Source: Spirochaetae bacterium HGW-Spirochaetae-2
Lineage (GTDB): Bacteria; Spirochaetota; Spirochaetia; Sphaerochaetales; Sphaerochaetaceae
DNA length: 45,924 bases
Direction of reading: 5' to 3'
NCBI GenBank assembly: GCA_002839355.1
Contig: PGXW01000030.1
Location: 1 to 45,924, forward strand
The notes under the pieces are model-generated. The model did no database searches, was not told where the DNA came from, and saw only the letters and a program-made list of their open reading frames with translations. How positions within the stretch are numbered: position 1 is the stretch's first letter; the number at the start of each line of letters is the position of its first letter. Position numbers and translations under genes: made by a program. This document shows positions 16,141 to 23,997 of this stretch, in pieces.

Positions 16141-16176
16141 CGGGCCTATTTATTTCAATAAATATGGCCCGTTTTT
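16141..16176 (+). terminator. Terminator of the Hc1-like gene
   Basis: Stem CGGGCC + ATTTAT pairing with ATAAAT + GGCCCG across 16141-16171, followed by five T (16172-16176). It separates the gene from the convergent valS 3' end at 16191. Confidence 0.88.
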
Positions 16177-16190
16177 CCGTATAGCCACAA

Positions 16191-18845
16191 TCATAGCGAA
16201 CGCAGCAACGTCAGGTGTTTGCGTCCTTTTTCCAACTTCTCCTCGAACTCCGCCTGCTTTCCGCGTTCCTTATCAATCGCTTCCTGCTTGGCATTCGACA
16301 TGAACTGTTCGTTGGACAATTTCCTCAAAGTTCCCTCGAGGGATTTTGCGTTCCGTTCCAAATCGATTTCGATCTTCCTGATTTCGGAATCCACATCAAT
16401 CGCATCGCGCACGAAAACGAATACCTCGAAACCATGTCCGGCAACGGGTATGGCTTTCGCAACCGACGTTTCCGCGTGCGCATCCACAACCAATTGTGAA
16501 GCTCCCACGAAGGTACTGATCAATCCCACGTGTTCCGAGACGAATCCGGTCGCAACGAAGGCCGCATCGGGGCGGAACACTATCTGCAACTTGCGTTCGT
16601 TGGGAATCTGCAGTTCGCTTCTCAGCGAACGGACACCACGGACCAGCTCCTGCATGGCATCGACAATCGCCTTGGCATCGTCATGATTCCGTTCCTCCCG
16701 GTATGAGGGATAGGGAGCATCGATCACCCGACCGGTCGTATTCGGCAGTTTTCCATAGATTTCTTCTGTAATGAAGGAGACGAACGGATGCATCAGACGC
16801 ATCAACTCGGCCAACAGGTCGAGCATGACACTCACCTGCCGGTTCCGTTCGGCCTCGTCTTTTGTTGCCAGCGCATGCTTGGTCGCTTCGACATACCAGT
16901 CGCAGAAATCGTTCCAGAACACATCGTAGATCGCTTGGGCGCCATCGTTGAAACGATATCCTTCGATCGCCGCCTTCACACGGGAGGCCGCCTCATTCAC
17001 CTGACGGTACATCCACCGGTCCATGATGTTCAGGTCTGAATCGACGATCGGAACAAGCTCCTTTCCCTCCAGGTTCATCAGCAGGAATCTGGTTGCATTC
17101 CACATCTTGTTGGCGAACCTGGAACCGAGTTTGAAGGATTCCATGTCGATCAGGATATCCTGCCCCTGCGCTGCCATATAGCAGAGGGTGAATTTCATGG
17201 CGTCGGCTCCATACAAATCCACCACTTCCAACGGATCTATACCATTGCCGAGGGATTTCGACATCTTGCGTCCCTGCTTGTCCCGAACAAGCCCGGTGAT
17301 ATAGATATCCCTGAACGGCACCTCACCCAAGAACTCAAGCGATGCCATGATCATTCTGGAAACCCAGAAGAAGATGATGTCATAGCCGGTCACCAAGGTG
17401 CTGGTAGGAAAGAAACGCTTCAGGTCGGGAGTGGATTCGGGCCACCCCAGAGTGCTGAATGGCCATAACCAGGAACTGAACCAGGTGTCGAGGACATCCG
17501 TATCCTGTAAAATAGTGGAACTGCCACATTTGTTGCAACTCGTCGGATCCTTCCGTTCAACCATCATCTGGCCACAATCCTGGCAATACCAGACTGGAAT
17601 CCGATGTCCCCACCACAATTGTCGGCTGATACACCAGTCCCGGATATTCTCAAGCCAGTGGCTGTAGGTGTTCTCCCATCGTTTCGCATAAAAGACGATT
17701 TTTCCATCTTTCCAAGCGCCAAGAGCCTTGTCCGCCATCCCTTTCATGGAGACGAACCACTGTTCCGACAAATAGGGTTCTATGACCGTTGAGCAGCGGT
17801 AGCAATGGCCCACATCATGGTTGTGATCGGTCTGTCCGACAAGGTATCCTCCGGAAACCAGATCCGCGACCACCAGTTTGCGGGCACTTGTCACATCCAT
17901 ATTTCGATAAACTTCTGGAACCGCATCGTTCAACGTACCGTCCGCATTGAGGATATTGACCATTTCCAAGTCGTGCCGACGTCCGATCTCCCAGTCGTTG
18001 GGGTCGTGTGCCGGTGTGATCTTCACCATACCGGTTCCGAACTCCATATCCACGTACGAATCGGCAATGATTGGAATACGCTTGTTGGCCAATGGAAGGA
18101 TCACGAAAGTGCCGACAAGGTGCGCGTACCGTTCGTCGGCCGGATTGACCGCTACAGCCACATCACCGAACATGGTTTCTGGTCGGGTCGTGGCGACGGT
18201 GATGTTTCCGGAGCCATCGGCATAAGGGTACTGGACCTGGTACAACTTCCCCGGCAGGTTCTTGTATTCCACTTCGTCGTCGGCCAGGGCGGTGCCGCAA
18301 TGGGTACAGTAATTGACCAGATAGTTTCCCTTGTAGACAAGACCCCGTTCGTACAGCGTCACAAAGGATTCCCGGACTGCCTGGGACAGCCCTTCATCCA
18401 TCGTGAACCGCTCGCGTGTCCAGTCGCAGGAGCTGCCGATCTTCTCCAGTTGTTGGGAGATGATCGCATGATGCCGTTCCTTGACTTTCCAGGTCTCCTC
18501 AACGAATTTCTCACGTCCCAAATCCTGCCTTCGCAATCCCTTGGCAGCCAATTGGCGTTCCACGACGTTCTGCGTCGCTATGCCCGCGTGGTCGGTACCC
18601 GGGACCCACAAAGCGGGCCTGCCACACATCCGATGGTATCTGACCAACGTGTCTTGCAATTGGTTGTTCAGTGCGTGACCCATGTGAAGGATTCCGGTTA
18701 CGTTCGGCGGAGGCATGACTACTGTGAACGGTTCACCGGGAGCTTCCGCATCCGGTTGGAAACAACCATGTTCTTTCCAATCCGCGTAAATCCTGTCCTC
18801 GAAATCTTTCGGGTTGTATGACTTCTCGAGCTCCACAGCTTTCAT
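16191..18845 (-). CDS. valS: Valyl-tRNA synthetase
   Basis: Class I aminoacyl-tRNA synthetase charging tRNA-Val and editing threonine errors; cytoplasmic. The 884 residues cover the whole family: the HIGH-type motif GILHMGHAL (HMGH 54-57), the editing domain (TTRPETMFGDVAVAVNP), zinc-type Cys pairs (CYRC and CQDCG...CNKCG), the KMSKS loop GRKMSKSLGN (527-531), the anticodon-binding region and a C-terminal coiled coil (DSEIRKIEIDLERNAKSLEG). The ATG at 18843-18845 follows TAGGAGG; the frame remains open 44 codons upstream, but that stretch holds the promoter and nothing family-like. No T-box structure is visible in the 40-50-base leader; a small GGGTGA/TTACCC hairpin is present there. Confidence 0.97.
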   Translation of the reverse strand: MKAVELEKSYNPKDFEDRIYADWKEHGCFQPDAEAPGEPFTVVMPPPNVTGILHMGHALNNQLQDTLVRYHRMCGRPALWVPGTDHAGIATQNVVERQLAAKGLRRQDLGREKFVEETWKVKERHHAIISQQLEKIGSSCDWTRERFTMDEGLSQAVRESFVTLYERGLVYKGNYLVNYCTHCGTALADDEVEYKNLPGKLYQVQYPYADGSGNITVATTRPETMFGDVAVAVNPADERYAHLVGTFVILPLANKRIPIIADSYVDMEFGTGMVKITPAHDPNDWEIGRRHDLEMVNILNADGTLNDAVPEVYRNMDVTSARKLVVADLVSGGYLVGQTDHNHDVGHCYRCSTVIEPYLSEQWFVSMKGMADKALGAWKDGKIVFYAKRWENTYSHWLENIRDWCISRQLWWGHRIPVWYCQDCGQMMVERKDPTSCNKCGSSTILQDTDVLDTWFSSWLWPFSTLGWPESTPDLKRFFPTSTLVTGYDIIFFWVSRMIMASLEFLGEVPFRDIYITGLVRDKQGRKMSKSLGNGIDPLEVVDLYGADAMKFTLCYMAAQGQDILIDMESFKLGSRFANKMWNATRFLLMNLEGKELVPIVDSDLNIMDRWMYRQVNEAASRVKAAIEGYRFNDGAQAIYDVFWNDFCDWYVEATKHALATKDEAERNRQVSVMLDLLAELMRLMHPFVSFITEEIYGKLPNTTGRVIDAPYPSYREERNHDDAKAIVDAMQELVRGVRSLRSELQIPNERKLQIVFRPDAAFVATGFVSEHVGLISTFVGASQLVVDAHAETSVAKAIPVAGHGFEVFVFVRDAIDVDSEIRKIEIDLERNAKSLEGTLRKLSNEQFMSNAKQEAIDKERGKQAEFEEKLEKGRKHLTLLRSL

Positions 18846-18892
18846 GGACTGCCTCCTAGGGTATGCAACTTCACTTTGGGTAACGATCACCC

Positions 18893-18921
18893 ATACTAGC
18901 AAAATCAATTCATTGTGACAA
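18893..18921 (-). promoter_or_regulatory. valS promoter
   Basis: Minus strand: -35 TTGTCA (18916-18921), exactly 17 bases, -10 TAGTAT (18893-18898). The -35 overlaps the tail of the terminator that ends the anti-sigma transcript, so termination and re-initiation are packed within about 60 bases. Confidence 0.65.
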
Positions 18922-18922
18922 C

Positions 18923-18955
18923 AGAGAAACGCCCCGGACAGCAGTGTTCGGGGCG
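18923..18955 (-). terminator. Terminator after the sigma/anti-sigma genes
   Basis: Minus strand: CGCCCCG (18949-18955) pairs with CGGGGCG (18930-18936) around a 12-base loop, followed by TTTCTCT. Strong GC stem, moderate T tail. Confidence 0.7.
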
Positions 18956-18999
18956 GTACCAGTACAAAGGATGGCAATCAGGCAACAAGCCTCTATGAT

Positions 19000-19599
19000 T
19001 TATTCGGTGACGGTCGGTTCCACAGGTTCCAAAGCAGGTTCGACAGGCTCAATAGGTTCCCCCCCCATCGGTTGGATTCCCTTCACGCGAAGGTCGACTT
19101 CATACCCGCGGGAATCGAGATACTTCAGGATCTCCTCCAGCGGATAATTTTCCAGCACTTGCGAAGCGGCCAGCCCTTCGGTTGCGCGTACCTGCACCAC
19201 GGCTCCCCCGGTCGCGGGAACCACACGTGGGATAAGTGCGTTGGGTTCCGCCTGGGTCGACGGACCGATGAGCAGCGCACCAACCAACACGAAGACAAAA
19301 GCAGCGGCTGCAGAGAGCAACATTGGGGTCTTTATGCGAAAGTCCTTGTGCAGAAACCCAATCTTGTTCTTCTTCTCCATATAATTCTTCTCGATGAACT
19401 GGAGGACCTTTTCCTTGTGGGGGGCGATCTCCTGTTCTTCGAGTCGGGAGCCCGACACTACCGCATGCAATGTACTCAACTGTCCAAACCGAGTCTTGCA
19501 GGCTACACAATAATTGAGATGTTCCTCTACCTGGGTCTTCCACGGTTCGGTCAGCTCTCCATCCAGATAGGTATTGAGAATCTGGTCGTCAAGACACAT
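19000..19599 (-). CDS. Zinc-type anti-sigma factor, single-pass membrane protein
   Basis: Predicted to bind and inhibit the ECF sigma factor encoded just upstream and to release it on an envelope or redox signal. The first 40 residues carry the ZAS/zf-HC2 motif H27-x3-C31-x2-C34 (EEHLNYCVACKTRF) after DDQILNTYLDGELTEPW. One membrane helix spans about 91-112 (TPMLLSAAAAFVFVLVGALLIG). Residues 113-199 are outside and end in a Pro/Glu repeat (EPIEPVEPALEPVEP). The ATG at 19597-19599 has GGGAGG upstream and overlaps the sigma gene by 11 bases, a coupling that keeps the pair in fixed ratio. A longer frame upstream lies inside the sigma gene and is rejected. Confidence 0.88.
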   Translation of the reverse strand: MCLDDQILNTYLDGELTEPWKTQVEEHLNYCVACKTRFGQLSTLHAVVSGSRLEEQEIAPHKEKVLQFIEKNYMEKKNKIGFLHKDFRIKTPMLLSAAAAFVFVLVGALLIGPSTQAEPNALIPRVVPATGGAVVQVRATEGLAASQVLENYPLEEILKYLDSRGYEVDLRVKGIQPMGGEPIEPVEPALEPVEPTVTE

Positions 19600-20116
19600 G
19601 CATTTCCTCCCGGTCAAGCATCGATTCCATAATCTTCCTGGCTCGATGAACCCTGACCTTGACATTACTTTCGGAAATATGGAGTATCCCGGAAATCTGC
19701 TTGTAATTCAAATCGGCGTATTCCTTCAATACCAGAACCGATTTCAACTTCTCCGGCAATTTCTCCACAGCCTCCCGGACCAACGTCCTCGTTTCCGAAT
19801 CTATCAGCGCATCCTCTCCGTTCCGAACAGGCACTTTCGGTGCTTTCTTGATCTTGTCGACCATGGCCTGTTCCCTCGATTTCCGCTTCATCACGTTGAT
19901 CGCCAGATTTTTAGTCACTCGGATCAACCAGTACTTCGCCTCGTCCACCGAGCGAAAATCGATATTCTTTTCATAGAACCGGATGAATGCCTCTTGGCAG
20001 ATATCCTCGGAGACGTCCATGTTGTAGGTTACGTGGTACGCAACGCGCATCACCACCGGGAACACCTCTTCATATACCAGCCTGAACGATTCATTCTCGC
20101 TGCTCTTTATTTCCAT
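19589..20116 (-). CDS. ECF-type RNA polymerase sigma factor
   Basis: A 175-residue extracytoplasmic-function sigma-70 factor. Region 2 is visible as FRLVYEEVFPVVMRVAYHVTYN and VSEDICQEAFIRFYEKNIDF, with AKYWLIRVTKNLAINVMKRK for promoter melting. A basic linker follows, then region 4 (VEKLPEKLKSVLVLKEYADL, YKQISGILHISESNVKVRVHRARK), a standard helix-turn-helix for -35 recognition. The next gene is its membrane anti-sigma factor. No strong Shine-Dalgarno precedes the ATG (only TTAAGTG), and an in-frame TGA 15 bases upstream rules out a longer start. It lies 33 bases after cysS, so at least some transcription comes through cysS. Its target promoters cannot be told from this window. Confidence 0.9.
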   Translation of the reverse strand: MEIKSSENESFRLVYEEVFPVVMRVAYHVTYNMDVSEDICQEAFIRFYEKNIDFRSVDEAKYWLIRVTKNLAINVMKRKSREQAMVDKIKKAPKVPVRNGEDALIDSETRTLVREAVEKLPEKLKSVLVLKEYADLNYKQISGILHISESNVKVRVHRARKIMESMLDREEMHVS

Positions 20117-20149
20117 ACACTTAACAACTCATCCATGGTCTTGGTTACA

Positions 20150-21559
20150 TTATTTTGTGACAAGCGTACCATCGGGAGTATCCTTTAGTTTGTAACCAGC
20201 TTTTTCCACTATAGCACGCAACTCGTCCGCACGGTGATAATTCTTGTTCCGCTTGGCCTCGATACGTTCATCAACCAAGGCTTGTATATCTTCGGGAATC
20301 GACTCGGAACCTTCCTCATCCACTTCGATTCCTTCCAATCCAAGACCTAGGATACGATCCATATCGTATAGGCAAGCCAACTTCTCATCCGCAGGAACCG
20401 AACCGTCCTTGATCAGGTTCCACATATCGGCCAATCCCCGGGGAGCGTTCAAATCATATCCCAGATGTTCGGCGAATACCCTCAGATACTCCTTGGCGGC
20501 AGCGGAAAGTGTGGTCGCACATCGAGCCGCTTCCCGTTTCAACGATTGCACCTGGCGAACCAGATTCCTTCTCGCGTTCTTCGCCGCATCCATGGATTGC
20601 CAGGAAAATACCAGCTGGGACCGGTAATGGCCGCCGAGGCAGAAGTACCGGTAGTCCATAGGATCGTACCCCTTGTCCTGCAATACCGTAAGTGTGAGGA
20701 ATTCACCCTTCGATTTGGACATCTTACCCGTCTCGTTGATCAGGAATTCCCCGTGGATCCAGTATTTGACCCAACGCTTTCCGGTCGCCGCCTCGCTTTG
20801 TGCGATCTCATTGGTATGGTGCACGGGAATATGGTCGATTCCACCGCAATGGATATCGAACGACTCCCCCAGGTACTTCATGCTCATCGCCGAACATTCG
20901 ATATGCCAACCAGGGTATCCCGTTCCCCAAGGGGAGTCCCAAACCATCACCTGGTTCTCGAACTTCGAATTGGTGAACCATAGGGCGAAATCCTTGGGGT
21001 TGCGCTTGTTCTCATCGACATGTATCCGGGCACCCGACATGAGTTCCTCGAGATTCAGCCTTGCCAACTCGCCGTATCTGGGAAAGGTGTCGATGCTGAA
21101 ATAGACATTGCCACCCGAAACGTAGGTATGGCCTTTTGCCTCGAGCCGCTTGATCAATGAGATCATGTCTTGGATATGGTCTGTCGCGCGGCAAGCCACA
21201 TGCGGACGGAGGATATGCAATGCGTCGGTATCCTGGAAAAATGCGTCGGTGTACATGCGGGCAATGGTATACACATCCCGCCCGGTTTCCTTGGACGACT
21301 TGAGCATCTTGTCTTCACCTTCGTCGGCGTCATCGGTGAGGTGGCCCACATCTGTGACGTTCATGACATGCTTGACGCCAAAACCGGCATATTCGAGCGT
21401 ACGGCGGAGAACATCCTCGAACACATAGGTCCGCAGATTTCCGATATGGGCAAAATTATAGACGGTTGGTCCACAACAATACATCCTCACCACTGGCTCC
21501 TCGACCGGCTCGAAAGGTTCGATGGTACGTGTCATGGTATTGTGGAGGGAAAGGTTCAT
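20150..21559 (-). CDS. cysS: Cysteinyl-tRNA synthetase
   Basis: Class I synthetase charging tRNA-Cys; cytoplasmic, zinc dependent. In 469 residues it shows the N-terminal zinc/substrate site YCCGPTVYNFAHIGNLRTYV (Cys28/29, HIGN 38-41), the central GYPGWHIECSAMSMKYLG and GGIDHIPVHHTNEIAQSEA segments with the remaining zinc ligands, and KMSKSKGEF (279-285). The C-terminal VDERIEAKRNKNYHRADELR helix is the usual anticodon-binding end. The ATG has AGGAGAA upstream. It is divergent from murB with only 50 bases between start codons. The sigma/anti-sigma pair follows on the same strand. Confidence 0.97.
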   Translation of the reverse strand: MNLSLHNTMTRTIEPFEPVEEPVVRMYCCGPTVYNFAHIGNLRTYVFEDVLRRTLEYAGFGVKHVMNVTDVGHLTDDADEGEDKMLKSSKETGRDVYTIARMYTDAFFQDTDALHILRPHVACRATDHIQDMISLIKRLEAKGHTYVSGGNVYFSIDTFPRYGELARLNLEELMSGARIHVDENKRNPKDFALWFTNSKFENQVMVWDSPWGTGYPGWHIECSAMSMKYLGESFDIHCGGIDHIPVHHTNEIAQSEAATGKRWVKYWIHGEFLINETGKMSKSKGEFLTLTVLQDKGYDPMDYRYFCLGGHYRSQLVFSWQSMDAAKNARRNLVRQVQSLKREAARCATTLSAAAKEYLRVFAEHLGYDLNAPRGLADMWNLIKDGSVPADEKLACLYDMDRILGLGLEGIEVDEEGSESIPEDIQALVDERIEAKRNKNYHRADELRAIVEKAGYKLKDTPDGTLVTK

Positions 21560-21574
21560 TGCGTTCTCCTATTG

Positions 21575-21603
21575 TTGTCGGCGACGAGGAAATGAGGTAG
21601 TAT
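21575..21603 (+). promoter_or_regulatory. murB promoter, abutting the start codon
   Basis: TTGTCG (21575-21580), exactly 17 bases, TAGTAT (21598-21603), then six bases to the GTG at 21610, so transcription should begin at the start codon. On the opposite strand the same bases give TATACT (21600-21605), a candidate -10 for cysS, so the two divergent promoters may share one site. Confidence 0.5.
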
Positions 21604-21609
21604 ACCCTT

Positions 21610-22530
21610 GTGAATACCACAATACGGAATGCAGATGAAAAAATCAATATCGACCAGTTGATCCACCGGAATGTAGCCCTGTCGCCCTTGAGCTCCTTCG
21701 GTACAGGAGGAGAGGCAGATTGGCTCGCGACTCCCAAGAATCTTCCGGAATTGCGGGCGATCGTTGGTTGGGCAAGGGAAAAGAACCTGCCGGTTACCAT
21801 ATTGGGTGGAGGATCCAATGTCCTGATCTCCGACGATGGCGTCGAGGGATTGGTCTTGCTCACTTCAGGCTTGACGTCCTACCACTTCCGGGGATCCATC
21901 TTCTGTACCCAAGCGGGACTACCGCTCGATACCGCAATCAATGTGGCGATCGAGCATTCGCTGAGCGGGCTCGAACCACTGGGAGGCCTTCCGGGTACCG
22001 TGGGTGGAGCAGTCCGGGGAAATGCGGGAGCTGGTGGTCTTTGGATCTCGGAGCTCATCGAGTGGATCGACTATCTCGATTCCGAGGGGAACCTGGCCCG
22101 GTACCATGGAATCGACAATGGATTCTCCTACAAGCATTCACCCTTTACCGGCACCAACCGGATAATCTACGAGATAGCGTTCCGCCTCGTTCCCAACAAG
22201 AATTCCTCGGACGCCCGATTGAAAAAGGAACAGAGCCGAACCGAACGGTTGGAGAGCGGACAGTTCGACTTCCCTTCCGCCGGTTGCATCTTCAAGAACC
22301 CGCGTGGAACTTCGGCAGGCAAACTCATTGACGAAGCTGGATTGAAAGGAATGGCGATCGGCGGGGCCACGGTAAGTGAAAACCATGCCAATTTCATCGT
22401 AAACAATGAAAGAAAGGCTACATCGAACGATATCTTCGAACTCAGCACCATGGTTGCCCACGAGGTGAAGAAACGCTTCGACATTGAATTGGAACGGGAG
22501 ATTATCCTTTTGGGACGATGGAATATCTGA
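21610..22530 (+). CDS. murB: UDP-N-acetylenolpyruvoylglucosamine reductase
   Basis: FAD enzyme that reduces UDP-GlcNAc-enolpyruvate with NADPH to UDP-MurNAc, the second step of peptidoglycan precursor synthesis. In 306 residues: SSFGTGGEADW, the FAD loop ILGGGSNVLISDDG (64-77), GGLPGTVGGAVRGNAGAGG (125-143) and SAGCIFKNP...GKLIDEAGLKG (223-247), with the late Glu297 (LEREIILLG). Two positions differ from the usual active site: Cys226 stands where most enzymes have the proton-donating Ser, and YKHS (174-177) replaces the common YRxS. The start is a GTG with no well-spaced Shine-Dalgarno (GAGGT is 11 bases away), probably leaderless. The 3' end overlaps the convergent gene by 29 bases. Confidence 0.92.
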   Translation: MNTTIRNADEKINIDQLIHRNVALSPLSSFGTGGEADWLATPKNLPELRAIVGWAREKNLPVTILGGGSNVLISDDGVEGLVLLTSGLTSYHFRGSIFCTQAGLPLDTAINVAIEHSLSGLEPLGGLPGTVGGAVRGNAGAGGLWISELIEWIDYLDSEGNLARYHGIDNGFSYKHSPFTGTNRIIYEIAFRLVPNKNSSDARLKKEQSRTERLESGQFDFPSAGCIFKNPRGTSAGKLIDEAGLKGMAIGGATVSENHANFIVNNERKATSNDIFELSTMVAHEVKKRFDIELEREIILLGRWNI

Positions 22531-23866
22531 CCGAGACATCGCCGTTACTGCCAAGAGCAAATTCCAACAAGCCTACCGATAGGCGTGTTTTTGCGGAAAT
22601 CGCCACTTCCGCCTTCCCTGCCGTGTGGACAATTTCCGCTCTAACGGTACCGAAACCAGGTATCGACTTCTCCAAAGCATAGGTACCGTTCAAGCCCACC
22701 TTTTTCCCCACTGAGATCTCCGGTTCACACGACAGGTGCACAGCACTCACATGGCATGTGAATCTTGCGGTGAACGTATGGGATCGGGACTTTGTACCCG
22801 ACCGGTTCCATCGGTATGTGCTGTCGAAGGATATCCCGCCATCCCATGAATCCGCATGGAATCCGACATCTCCCGAGACCGATAGGGTTCGCCGTTGGCT
22901 CGCCCCTGCGAATACCGTCGGTCTCCACCACTTGTCATGCAAGGACAGATTGAACTGTATCCGGGAATTTTCAAACCCGGAGACAATGGTCAACTCCTGC
23001 TGGGGCGAGTCCACGGTAGTTGTGGATACCGAGCCGACCGGTCCTGCGAATGCATCGATATCCAGCCGCTTGAATGAGAACCTCCACTGCCCTCTCTCCA
23101 ATTCCAGCAGTACGACAGTACTGGAACCCAAGCCCAGCAACGTATCGTATGAAACCCGATGCAACAGGCCTGCATGCAAGGAACCCGATATCCGGGGAAG
23201 AGGACAGGTTCCTGCCCAACTCCAATATCCGACCCAACCGGTTCCAACCGGTTCGTGGAGGTACCGTACCATCCATGCGTCCCTATCTTCCGGCCGTTCG
23301 CGGACCAGGGCCAGCGCTGTACGGACGATTCCTGTTCGCAAGGGAAATTCAAACACCGCGCCGGTGACCCCTACCCGACTTGTTTCCGACAGTGGCGTTT
23401 GAAGGAACAGATGTGCGGATATCGGCAATTGTGAATTGGTGCCTATAGTGATGAAGCCTCCGGACTTGCCATCGATTGCGATAGGTCGCGCGACCAACTC
23501 CTGGATCTCCAGCGTCCGGTCCATATCGAGACGAAAACCACCCTCCATGAGCGCTTTGATCCGTGCATCTCCCATCAGGTCGCCAAATGAAGCCTTGATA
23601 AAACCGAGTCGGGAAAAACGGATTGCCAGACGGAAATCGGCAAGAAAATCGGATCGGTTTTCCCTATCCCGCAAATTGGCGTTACACCGGAAAGACCAGG
23701 GCACACTGGTATGGTGCGATGGTTCGACCTGCCCCGAATCGGAGATGGTGATCCTTCGGCCCACTTCGGAAACAGTCAAATGCAAAGCTGGGGTTCCTGT
23801 TGCCGTCCGCATGCAAAGTACAAGGACAAACAGGACGAAAAATAGCTTGGTTTTTGGTTTACCCAT
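22502..23866 (-). CDS. Secreted protein of unknown function, beta-strand rich
   Basis: I do not recognise the family. From the chosen ATG (23864-23866) the protein has 454 residues and starts with a signal peptide, MGKPKTKLFFVLFVLVLC followed by MRTATGTPA, so it should be exported. The body has no membrane helices and many alternating hydrophobic/polar stretches, especially near the C-terminus (HTFTARFTCHVSAVHLSCE, GTVRAEIVHTAGKAEVAISA), which suggests a beta-barrel or beta-sandwich envelope protein. In-frame ATGs at 23878 and 23929 are alternatives; none has a strong Shine-Dalgarno, and the last start was preferred for the signal peptide. Its 3' end overlaps murB by 29 bases on the opposite strand, and it is divergent from ackA. 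Confidence 0.7.
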   Translation of the reverse strand: MGKPKTKLFFVLFVLVLCMRTATGTPALHLTVSEVGRRITISDSGQVEPSHHTSVPWSFRCNANLRDRENRSDFLADFRLAIRFSRLGFIKASFGDLMGDARIKALMEGGFRLDMDRTLEIQELVARPIAIDGKSGGFITIGTNSQLPISAHLFLQTPLSETSRVGVTGAVFEFPLRTGIVRTALALVRERPEDRDAWMVRYLHEPVGTGWVGYWSWAGTCPLPRISGSLHAGLLHRVSYDTLLGLGSSTVVLLELERGQWRFSFKRLDIDAFAGPVGSVSTTTVDSPQQELTIVSGFENSRIQFNLSLHDKWWRPTVFAGASQRRTLSVSGDVGFHADSWDGGISFDSTYRWNRSGTKSRSHTFTARFTCHVSAVHLSCEPEISVGKKVGLNGTYALEKSIPGFGTVRAEIVHTAGKAEVAISAKTRLSVGLLEFALGSNGDVSVRYSIVPKG

Positions 23867-23997
23867 ATCCGAATACATGTCGAAAGTGAATGTATTGCAT
23901 CGAATCCATTGATTTTTTGGTCTCGACATGTAAGAATGGTCTCGGCTGTTTTCAGTACACCCACAGATTTTTCGCTTATCGTTAGCAGGAGGTTGGC

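Noticed and set aside
17805-18821. 338-codon open frame on the plus strand inside valS
   Set aside because: Antisense to the HIGH-motif half of valS; no ribosome site and no family motif.
18846-18900. T-box leader before valS
   Set aside because: The transcript leader is only about 45 bases, too short for a T-box, with just a small GGGTGA/TTACCC hairpin.
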